Source of the DNA: an uncultured Bacteroidales bacterium
GTDB lineage: Bacteria > Bacteroidota > Bacteroidia > Bacteroidales > Paludibacteraceae
Length of the DNA stretch: 5,023 nt
Assembly (NCBI GenBank): GCA_903912795.1
Contig: CAIWIS010000676.1
Span: 1-5,023 of the forward strand
Direction: 5' to 3'
Numbering within the stretch: position 1 is the first letter of the stretch; each line of letters opens with the position of its first letter. Made by a program: the position numbers and the translations under genes. Shown piece after piece: positions 1 through 5,023 of this stretch. The notes under the pieces were generated by a model. That model was not told the DNA's origin. It did no database searches and saw only the letters and a list, made by a program, of their open reading frames with translations.

Positions 1-439
1 CAAATTTCCCATTTTCCTCCACCAACTGATTATTCACAATTACCCGGTGATTATTACTTATCACATTGAAAAATGGATAATAAACGGGCGATTGAACAAT
101 AATTTCATCTCCAGGCGTCGTTAAGCTTTGCACTGCAAATGATAATCCTGGAACTATACCTGGCAAAAATCCTATCCATTCACGTTTTACCTGCCAATTG
201 TGGTGACTGGTAATCCATTGCTGCATAAGTGGATAATATGTTTTTGGAGGCATTGAGTATCCTAAAATAGGGTGTTCAAGGCGTTTTGAAATGGCATTTA
301 ATATAAAATCAGGTGTTTTGAAATCCATATCGGCTACCCATAATGGCAACAAATCCTCTGTCCCAAAAAGAGCTTTACAACGTTCGAGTTTTACGGCATT
401 TGTTCCTTTTCGGTCAATTATTTCATCAAAATTATACAT
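1..439 (-). CDS. patB: MalY/PatB-type PLP-dependent C-S lyase/aminotransferase, N-terminal 146 residues (3' end beyond window)
   Basis: This is the N-terminal third of a fold-type I PLP enzyme of the MalY/PatB branch, whose members are typically cytoplasmic cystathionine beta-lyases (cystathionine to homocysteine, pyruvate and ammonia) or related aminotransferases. It starts at the ATG at 439-437 and stays open to the window edge; family members run to about 390 residues, so roughly 240 are missing. Visible family marks are LPLWVADMDF (residues 31-40), the GY at 60-61, the FLPGIVPGLSFAVQ segment (91-104) that leads into the cofactor domain, and SPVYYPF (118-124), which carries the conserved active-site tyrosine region. 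The PLP-binding lysine lies outside the window, so activity cannot be judged. The start ATG is one base after the stop codon of the upstream phosphatase-like gene (TAA-T-ATG), which suggests translational coupling; no Shine-Dalgarno sequence is visible. The family call is firm; the exact substrate is not determinable. Confidence 0.88.
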   Translation of the reverse strand, partial: MYNFDEIIDRKGTNAVKLERCKALFGTEDLLPLWVADMDFKTPDFILNAISKRLEHPILGYSMPPKTYYPLMQQWITSHHNWQVKREWIGFLPGIVPGLSFAVQSLTTPGDEIIVQSPVYYPFFNVISNNHRVIVNNQLVEENGKF

Positions 440-440
440 A

Positions 441-2039
441 TTATTCAAAAATTTCTTTTATAGGTTTACCAATACATGCATTGGGCAATGGTATGTTTAA
501 AATTCGGGAAAGTGTTGGTGCAATGTCAGTTACACTATAACTCGAATTTACTTTCGAAGGTTTTAATTTCATACCATAAAAAAACAAAGGAGTAATAGAT
601 GTCAATGCATTCGATTCGCCTACAGGTTTGTAATCATCGTCCAACTCCAACCAACCTGGCATAAGCGTAATAACCACATCGCCCATGCTACTTTTATGTG
701 TTGAATTTCGCAAACGAGCTATTTCAGAATTGGAATCGCCTCCCATAGTTAATATTTGTGTCGATGGATAAGCAGTTTGAATTCCTTCGAACTCTGGCAT
801 AAAATCAGCTACAAGTTTTTGAAAATCAGCAAAATTCAATTTTTTCTCTTCAATTTTTTGTTTGTTCAAAAAAATATTTTTCCCATAATAACCGGTTACC
901 CAACGCTCTTGCCCAAACATGGCCATCAAATAAGTATTTAACAAAGCCATTGAACGATTAGCACTAAAATAGCCAGCAGGGATATTATTATCGCCTAATT
1001 CGGTTGGAGAATGAACTTCGGTTTGGTTGGCAAATAAGTAAACAAGTGTTTTATCCATACCAACCTTTACGTCAATTTTCTGCAATAAATTTTGAATTTC
1101 TTTATCCAAACGCAAATACATATCTTCCTTTTCGACTGATTGTAACGAAAAAAACTTTTCGTTAGGCGCTCGAACGCTGAATTGAAGCAGCAACATATCG
1201 GGCGTATTATCTTGTCCCAATTGTTCATCATTCACAATTCTGATTCCTAATTCGGCCACCAGCGAATTAGCCGAGGGTGTGTTCTTCAACCAAGTATTAG
1301 AAGTAGTTTTTGATTTTCTTTCTGTAGGTTGGTTCGTAAAATCAGATTTTTTTGAATCGTTTGCTGCCGACATATAAGTATTTGCAGCATACAAAGGCTG
1401 CCAACGACGCGAAGAAATTGTTTTGAAAGCACCACTAACATTCATATTATCAGCCGATTTACTCAAACCATCTTTATAATAACCTGTAGTAACCCATTTG
1501 TGTTGAATGTCATCAATCCATGCCACGCTATTTGCGGTGTGTCCGCCTAACATCATTGCTTCATTTGCATTGATGGCAGCTACGTAAATCTTTGATTTTC
1601 GGTTAGTAGCAAGCTTTAATTCGTCGGAAAAAGTACTCGCCAGCAAACTGTAAGCTGAATAAGTTTCGGTAGTTCCAATTCCAATTTCTTGTTCATCGTA
1701 AATATACTGACGGATTTTATCGGTTGACCTATTGTAATATTTATTTCCAGTTATTCCATGATAAAAAGGTACTGAGCCTGTCATAACTGTGGCTATATCA
1801 GATGCATTTCCCCCCGAAATAATATTATAATTTACATGTTGTATGGAGATTCCACTTTCAGTCAACTTTTTAAAACCACCCGGATCAAAATAAGCCGAGA
1901 GCATGTCCAAGTGTTTTTTTTGCAAACCATCAACCATTATTCCCACTACAAGTCGCGGAGGTTCAGCAGTTTGAGCTTTCAGAAAAAAGCAAAAAACGAG
2001 AAGAAAATGAACTACTAAATTGAATCTGATAAATTTCAT
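441..2039 (-). CDS. Secreted alkaline phosphatase superfamily protein (PafA-like), probably catalytically inactive
   Basis: This 532-residue protein belongs to the alkaline phosphatase/nucleotide pyrophosphatase superfamily and resembles the Bacteroidota phosphatase PafA. Residues 1-23 look like a Sec signal peptide: basic start, hydrophobic core VVHFLLVFCFFL, and KAQ before the likely cleavage site. There is no lipobox, so the product is probably periplasmic or exported. Family marks in order: VVGIMVDGLQ (31-40) with metal-ligand Asp37; MTGSVPFYHGITGN (86-99) with the conserved Asn99; GGHTANSVAWID (165-176); VEKEDMYLRLDKEI (302-315); IPAGYF (353-358); TPLFFYG (483-489); TDIAPTLSRILNIPLPNACIGKPI (504-527). 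Length and order fit the family. However, my alignment from memory puts Asn78 at the nucleophile position, Ala291/Lys295, Asn338/Gln339 and no His near 473 at the other zinc-ligand positions, and Asn157/Asn159 where PafA has Lys/Arg. Residues 226-260 are a polar, low-complexity insert. The gene begins 33 nt after nfnB, without an obvious promoter. The fold is confident; the true role is unknown. Confidence 0.85.
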   Translation of the reverse strand: MKFIRFNLVVHFLLVFCFFLKAQTAEPPRLVVGIMVDGLQKKHLDMLSAYFDPGGFKKLTESGISIQHVNYNIISGGNASDIATVMTGSVPFYHGITGNKYYNRSTDKIRQYIYDEQEIGIGTTETYSAYSLLASTFSDELKLATNRKSKIYVAAINANEAMMLGGHTANSVAWIDDIQHKWVTTGYYKDGLSKSADNMNVSGAFKTISSRRWQPLYAANTYMSAANDSKKSDFTNQPTERKSKTTSNTWLKNTPSANSLVAELGIRIVNDEQLGQDNTPDMLLLQFSVRAPNEKFFSLQSVEKEDMYLRLDKEIQNLLQKIDVKVGMDKTLVYLFANQTEVHSPTELGDNNIPAGYFSANRSMALLNTYLMAMFGQERWVTGYYGKNIFLNKQKIEEKKLNFADFQKLVADFMPEFEGIQTAYPSTQILTMGGDSNSEIARLRNSTHKSSMGDVVITLMPGWLELDDDYKPVGESNALTSITPLFFYGMKLKPSKVNSSYSVTDIAPTLSRILNIPLPNACIGKPIKEIFE

Positions 2040-2072
2040 GCTTTAAAATTAAGATAATGATAAACCAACTTA

Positions 2073-3536
2073 TCAACTTAAACCTTGCTTTATCCATTTA
2101 TCCATAGCTGCAGCCGCTTTTCTACCATCGCCCATGGCCAAAATAACAGTTGCTCCTCCACGAACAATATCGCCACCTGCAAATACAATGGGTACAGCAC
2201 TTTGCATAGTGTCGTTATCAACAACTATTGTTCCCCATTTTGTAATTTCAAGTCCCATAACTGATTGAGGAATAAGTGGATTCGGCGATACGCCTACACT
2301 CACAATGGCTTCGTCAATTTCTATAGTTTCGGTTTTTCCGGGAACTTCCACGGGCGAACGTCGTCCCGAAGCATCCGGTTCACCCAATTCCATTACCTGA
2401 AGAACCATGTGCGTTACTCTACCTTGATCATTGCCAATAAATTCTATTGGATTGCGTAAAGTCATAAATTCAATTCCCTCTTCTTTAGCGTGATGCACCT
2501 CTTCGAGGCGAGCGGGCATTTCTTCTTCTGAGCGACGATAAGCAATAATTGCACGATCGGCTCCAAGGCGTTTAGCAGTTCTAACGGAGTCCATTGCCGT
2601 ATTTCCACCACCTATAACGGCTACTTTTTTACCTAAAAATACGGGAGTGTCCGAATCGGGACTAGCAGCATCCATTAGGTTTACGCGGGTTAAATATTCA
2701 TTCGAAGACATAACGCCCACCAAATTTTCACCTTTTATATTCATAAAACGAGGAAGTCCGGCTCCACTGCCTACAAATACACCTTTAAAACCATCAGCTT
2801 TCAGTTCTTCAATGGTAATGGTTCGTCCTATGATACAGTTAGTTATGAATTTAACGCCGATTGCACGTAGGTTGTCAATTTCAACATCAACAAATGCATT
2901 TGGCAAACGGAATTCAGGAATTCCATATTTAAGTACGCCTCCAATTTCATGCAAAGCTTCGAAAACAGTTACATCGTAGCCCATTTTTGCCATATCGCCA
3001 GCAAATGATAAACCGGCTGGACCCGAACCGACTACCGCAATTTTCATTCCGTTGGGTTCAGCCACAACAGGGATAGAGATATTGCCGCTTTCGCGTTCGT
3101 AATCGGCTGCAAAACGTTCCAAGTGACCAATGGCAACCGACTCTTTTTTCATTTTCAAATGCACACACTTTGCTTCACATTGTTTTTCCTGTGGGCAAAC
3201 GCGACCGCAAACTGCAGGTAGTGCCGAAGTTTCTTTCAGCGTTTTGGCAGCTTCCAGAAATTCACCTTTTTCGATGTGTTTAATGAATTTTGGAATATAA
3301 ATACCTACCGGACAGCCCTCCATGCAGGTTGGATTGGCACAGTCAAGACATCGTTTTGCCTCTTGCATAGCTTTTTCGGCAGTTAAACCATAGTTTACCT
3401 CTTCGTTATTTGTACAACGCACTTTTGGATCTTGTGCGGGCATCTCAACGCGGGGTATGTCGGTACGCTCTTTTGCTTTCATTGAGTTTCGTAACTCAGC
3501 ACGCCACGGCAGGGCTCTTTCTTCAGTGATATTCAT
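2073..3536 (-). CDS. nfnB: NfnB-like large subunit of ferredoxin:NAD(P) transhydrogenase (GltD-like flavoprotein)
   Basis: This 487-residue cytoplasmic flavoprotein is related to the glutamate synthase small chain. With the adjacent small subunit it is best read as NfnB of NfnAB, which couples NADH and reduced ferredoxin oxidation to the reduction of two NADP+, or runs in reverse with electron bifurcation. The N-terminal iron-sulfur domain has two cysteine sets: C63, C66, C71, C75 (CxxCx4CxxxCP) and C110, C114, C120, C124. The FAD Rossmann motif GSGPAG is at 170-175, followed by an acidic strand end at FEA (192-194). A second nucleotide-binding motif, GGGNTAMD, is at 309-316, with the conserved YRRSEEEMPA at 333-342. 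The C-terminal FAD-contact segment VFAGGDIVRGGATVILAMGDG is near 451-471. The ATG at 3536-3534 gives the usual family N-terminus, with 9 nt from the nfnA stop. Annotation pipelines often call such proteins NADPH-dependent glutamate synthase, but no large glutamate synthase subunit is adjacent. All key motifs are intact. Confidence 0.9.
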   Translation of the reverse strand: MNITEERALPWRAELRNSMKAKERTDIPRVEMPAQDPKVRCTNNEEVNYGLTAEKAMQEAKRCLDCANPTCMEGCPVGIYIPKFIKHIEKGEFLEAAKTLKETSALPAVCGRVCPQEKQCEAKCVHLKMKKESVAIGHLERFAADYERESGNISIPVVAEPNGMKIAVVGSGPAGLSFAGDMAKMGYDVTVFEALHEIGGVLKYGIPEFRLPNAFVDVEIDNLRAIGVKFITNCIIGRTITIEELKADGFKGVFVGSGAGLPRFMNIKGENLVGVMSSNEYLTRVNLMDAASPDSDTPVFLGKKVAVIGGGNTAMDSVRTAKRLGADRAIIAYRRSEEEMPARLEEVHHAKEEGIEFMTLRNPIEFIGNDQGRVTHMVLQVMELGEPDASGRRSPVEVPGKTETIEIDEAIVSVGVSPNPLIPQSVMGLEITKWGTIVVDNDTMQSAVPIVFAGGDIVRGGATVILAMGDGRKAAAAMDKWIKQGLS

Positions 3537-3545
3537 ATTTATATA

Positions 3546-4334
3546 TTAATTAACGCCAGAAGCGCATTTCATTTTTTCCATATCTTCCCGCTCAATGTCT
3601 CTGTAACCTCCAAGACGCATCAACATCTCATCGAAATCAACTTGGTGTGCATCAAATTCTGGTCCATCGATACAAACAAAGCGGGTTTTTCCACCTACCG
3701 ACACACGGCAAGCGCCACACATACCTGTACCATCAACCATAATTGTATTAAGCGAAGCTAAGGTAGGTACTTCGTATTTTTTGGTTAGTAAGCTTACAAA
3801 CTTCATCATAATAGCAGGGCCAATGGTAACACATAAATCCACCTTTTCGCGTTGAATTACCGATTCCACACCATTAGTTACCAAACCTTTAACGCCATAC
3901 GAACCATCATCAGTCATTACAATTACCTCGTCGGATAATTCCTGCATTTGCTCTTCGAGTATAATCAAATCTTTATTACGAGCTGCTAAAACTGTGATAA
4001 CTCTGTTTCCAGCTTTTTTCAAAGCAGCCACTATAGGCATCATAGGAGCAGTTCCTACTCCTCCACAAGCACATACAACTGTGCCAAATTTTTCAATATG
4101 TGTAGCTTTTCCAAGTGGCCCAACCATATCAGTAATAAATTCACCTTCGGCCAAGTTACAAAGTTTTGACGACGAAACACCCATTTTTTGAACTACCAGT
4201 GTGATAGTGCCTTTAGCAAGATCGGCATCAGCAATTGTTAAGGGTATGCGTTCGCCTTTTTCGCCTACTTTTACCATCACAAAATGACCCGCTTTACGCG
4301 ATTTTGCAATTAATGGAGCTTCCACTTCGAACAT
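3546..4334 (-). CDS. nfnA: NfnA-like small subunit (FAD/NAD-binding, [2Fe-2S]); N-terminus displaced by an apparent frameshift
   Basis: This is a 262-residue ferredoxin reductase-type protein of the PyrK/SudB/NfnA group and the natural partner of the next gene, 9 nt downstream. Visible elements are the FAD-binding RIPLTIAD (29-36), the nucleotide-binding loop CGGVGTAPMMP (90-100), and a C-terminal [2Fe-2S] site at DGTGMCGACR (201-210) plus Cys221. Only three cysteines (206, 209, 221) occur there; in Nfn proteins the fourth ligand is, as I recall, an aspartate, for which Asp201 is the candidate. The usable ATG at 4334-4332 yields a protein that begins inside the first domain, about 15 residues short of family length. 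The missing strand (MNKIIRKVHF, then SENVI after a shift) is encoded immediately upstream from an ATG at 4378-4376, but one base is missing between the two parts, so the longer protein is not read in one frame. It could be sequence error, recent mutation, or a recoded gene. Automatic annotation often calls this family sulfide/dihydroorotate dehydrogenase-like. Confidence 0.9.
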   Translation of the reverse strand: MFEVEAPLIAKSRKAGHFVMVKVGEKGERIPLTIADADLAKGTITLVVQKMGVSSSKLCNLAEGEFITDMVGPLGKATHIEKFGTVVCACGGVGTAPMMPIVAALKKAGNRVITVLAARNKDLIILEEQMQELSDEVIVMTDDGSYGVKGLVTNGVESVIQREKVDLCVTIGPAIMMKFVSLLTKKYEVPTLASLNTIMVDGTGMCGACRVSVGGKTRFVCIDGPEFDAHQVDFDEMLMRLGGYRDIEREDMEKMKCASGVN

Positions 4335-4378
4335 AATTACGTTTTCAGAAAATGGACTTTACGAATGATTTTATTCAT
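4335..4378 (-). other. Out-of-frame 5' extension of nfnA (probable 1-base deletion)
   Basis: From the ATG at 4378-4376 the minus strand reads MNKIIRKVHFLKT and stops at the TAA at 4339-4337, two bases before the nfnA ATG at 4334. Adding one T to the minus-strand TTTT run (plus-strand AAAA at 4349-4352) restores MNKIIRKVHFSENVI joined directly to MFEVEAPLIAKSRKAGHF. That is the N-terminus expected for Bacteroidota homologues (compare the familiar MNKI...FSENV pattern), giving 277 residues. As written, ribosomes could read the 13-codon leader and reinitiate two bases later. Confidence 0.8.
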
Positions 4379-4404
4379 ACTGACTACAATTTTTTATTAG
4401 TTTG

Positions 4405-4412
4405 CAAATTTA
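4405..4412 (-). promoter_or_regulatory. Putative Bacteroidota sigma-ABfr -7 element for the nfnA operon
   Basis: The minus strand reads TAAATTTG, an exact match to the Bacteroidota -7 consensus TAnnTTTG. A transcription start about 7 nt downstream (near 4398) would leave a leader of some 20 nt before the ATG at 4378. The -33 region is poor: TTTTTT at 4433-4428 lies about where TTTG is expected (15 nt spacing, shorter than usual) and an ATTG at 4427-4424 is too close. The site sits between the sod terminator and the operon, where a promoter is needed. Confidence 0.55.
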
Positions 4413-4424
4413 CAAAAAAATTGC

Positions 4425-4465
4425 AATAAAAAAGCCGATTTGAGACTTATTGCTCAAACCGGCTT
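4425..4465 (-). terminator. Rho-independent terminator after the superoxide dismutase gene
   Basis: Arms at 4432-4444 and 4453-4465 form a 13-bp stem around an 8-base loop. In the minus-strand transcript the stem is AAGCCGGTTTGAG paired with CTCAAATCGGCTT, with a single G-U wobble; read on the plus strand that position becomes an A-C mismatch. In the minus direction the stem runs into TTTTTT (4433-4428) and further U-rich sequence, while no T tract follows in the plus direction. Orientation and position, 25 bases after the sod stop codon, assign it to sod. Confidence 0.9.
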
Positions 4466-4490
4466 AAATGGTTTTTCTGAAAATCAATTT

Positions 4491-5023
4491 TCAATAGCGT
4501 GCTGACACTACATTCCAATCTACAATATCCCACAATGCAGCCACATAATCGGCACGGCGGTTTTGATAATCAATATAATAGGCGTGTTCCCACACATCGA
4601 AAGTAAGTAGTGGTACCAAACCACGAGTAATTGGATTTCCGGCATTGCTTTCTTTGGAAATCGAAAGCTTACCTTCGGCATCTTTTACCAACCAAGCCCA
4701 ACCAGCACCAAATACACTAATGGCAGCTTGGTTAAATTGTTTTTTGAATTCTTCGAGCGAACCAAAAGCAGCATTTATGGCTTTTGTGAGCGATTCGGAT
4801 GGTTGCGAACCTTTGATTGGCGTTAGCGAAAGAAAATAGAAATTGTGATTCCAAATTTGAGCTGCATTGTTAAACATCGGTCCATCCGATTTTTTTACAA
4901 TGGCATCAAGGTCAGCATCAGCAAATTCGGTTCCTTCAACCAAACCATTCAGATTATTTACATACGTTAAATGATGTTTTCCATAATGAAACGAAATTGT
5001 TTTTTCAGTTATTATGGGCTCTA
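4491..5023 (-). CDS. sodB: Iron-type (possibly cambialistic Fe/Mn) superoxide dismutase, 5' end beyond window
   Basis: This cytoplasmic Fe/Mn-family superoxide dismutase converts superoxide to peroxide and oxygen. The frame is open from the window edge to the TGA at 4493-4491 and gives 176 complete residues; about 16-17 N-terminal residues are missing. Numbering the fragment from its first complete codon, the four metal ligands are His12 (in FHYGKHH), His59 (in WNHNFYF), Asp142 and His146 (in DVWEHAYYIDYQNRR). The N-terminal-half glutamine of AAQIWNH (Gln55) is the second-sphere residue typical of iron enzymes. The later segment reads SNAGNP (125-130), with Ala-Gly where manganese enzymes usually carry Gln-Asp, and resembles the cambialistic Porphyromonas gingivalis enzyme. 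A TTG at 4943-4941 could be mistaken for the start, but the upstream frame encodes the first metal ligand, so the gene truly runs off the window. It is monocistronic at its 3' end, closed by the terminator at 4425-4465. Confidence 0.96.
   Translation of the reverse strand, partial: EPIITEKTISFHYGKHHLTYVNNLNGLVEGTEFADADLDAIVKKSDGPMFNNAAQIWNHNFYFLSLTPIKGSQPSESLTKAINAAFGSLEEFKKQFNQAAISVFGAGWAWLVKDAEGKLSISKESNAGNPITRGLVPLLTFDVWEHAYYIDYQNRRADYVAALWDIVDWNVVSARY

Noticed and set aside
1956..2039. Lipoprotein signal on the phosphatase-like protein because of Cys17
   Set aside because: Cys17 lies inside the hydrophobic core and has no L-x-G/A-C lipobox; a standard Sec signal ending near KAQ fits better.
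441..2039. Decaying pseudogene as the explanation for the lost phosphatase residues
   Set aside because: The 532-codon frame has no stop or frameshift, retains a good signal peptide and the conserved C-terminal segment, and is tightly coupled to the next gene. Substitution of the catalytic set with preserved structure fits a pseudoenzyme better than decay, though selection was not tested.
2058..2075. Small inverted repeat TGATAA/TTATCA overlapping the nfnB stop, as a terminator
   Set aside because: The stem is only 6 bp, almost all A-U, and no T tract follows on the minus strand. It cannot be supported as a terminator.
2647..2979. A 110-codon open frame on the plus strand, with several shorter plus-strand frames elsewhere
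   Set aside because: All lie antisense to well-supported minus-strand genes with intact motifs, and their translations show no recognisable domain or family pattern. They are shadows.
2073..3536. Glutamate synthase small chain (GltD) acting in ammonia assimilation
   Set aside because: The similarity is real, but the adjacent partner is an NfnA/PyrK-type reductase subunit and no GltB-type large subunit is present, so an NfnB role is more likely.
4941..4943. TTG as the start codon of the superoxide dismutase
   Set aside because: The frame continues upstream to the window edge and encodes the conserved first metal-ligand segment HYGKHH and TYVNNLN, so the true start is outside the window.

Overview
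All recognisable genes in this 5.0 kb window lie on the minus strand. The base composition is AT-rich, starts lack Shine-Dalgarno sequences, a Bacteroidota-type -7 box (TAnnTTTG) is present, and the proteins resemble Bacteroidota homologues. The source is therefore most likely a Bacteroidota member, plausibly an anaerobic or aerotolerant Bacteroidales-like organism. This assignment is an inference from protein and promoter style, not from a marker gene.

Layout in the direction of transcription (right to left). (1) 5023-4491: an iron-type superoxide dismutase whose N-terminus is cut off by the window edge, followed by a strong intrinsic terminator at 4465-4425. (2) A short spacer holding a likely promoter at 4412-4405. 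(3) A four-gene run that looks like one operon: the small flavin/[2Fe-2S] subunit (nfnA-like, 4334-3546), then after 9 nt the large flavin/[4Fe-4S] subunit (nfnB-like, 3536-2073), then after 33 nt a secreted alkaline-phosphatase-superfamily protein (2039-441), then after a single base a MalY/PatB-type PLP lyase/aminotransferase (439-1, cut by the window edge). No stretch over 300 bases lacks a gene.

The NfnA/NfnB pair is the core metabolic module. In characterised relatives it is a cytoplasmic, flavin-based electron-bifurcating ferredoxin:NAD(P) transhydrogenase, though automatic annotation often calls the subunits sulfide dehydrogenase and glutamate synthase small chain. The two downstream genes have no evident mechanistic tie to it.

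Two points deserve attention. First, the secreted phosphatase-like protein keeps the PafA fold signature and the first metal-binding Asp, but appears to have lost the nucleophile, the other zinc ligands and the Lys/Arg pair. It looks like an intact, in-frame pseudoenzyme. Second, nfnA carries an apparent single-base deletion near its 5' end: the conserved N-terminal strand is encoded in another frame just upstream of the usable ATG. The rest of the window looks like ordinary core metabolism, and I see no mobile element, CRISPR array, RNA gene or defence system.
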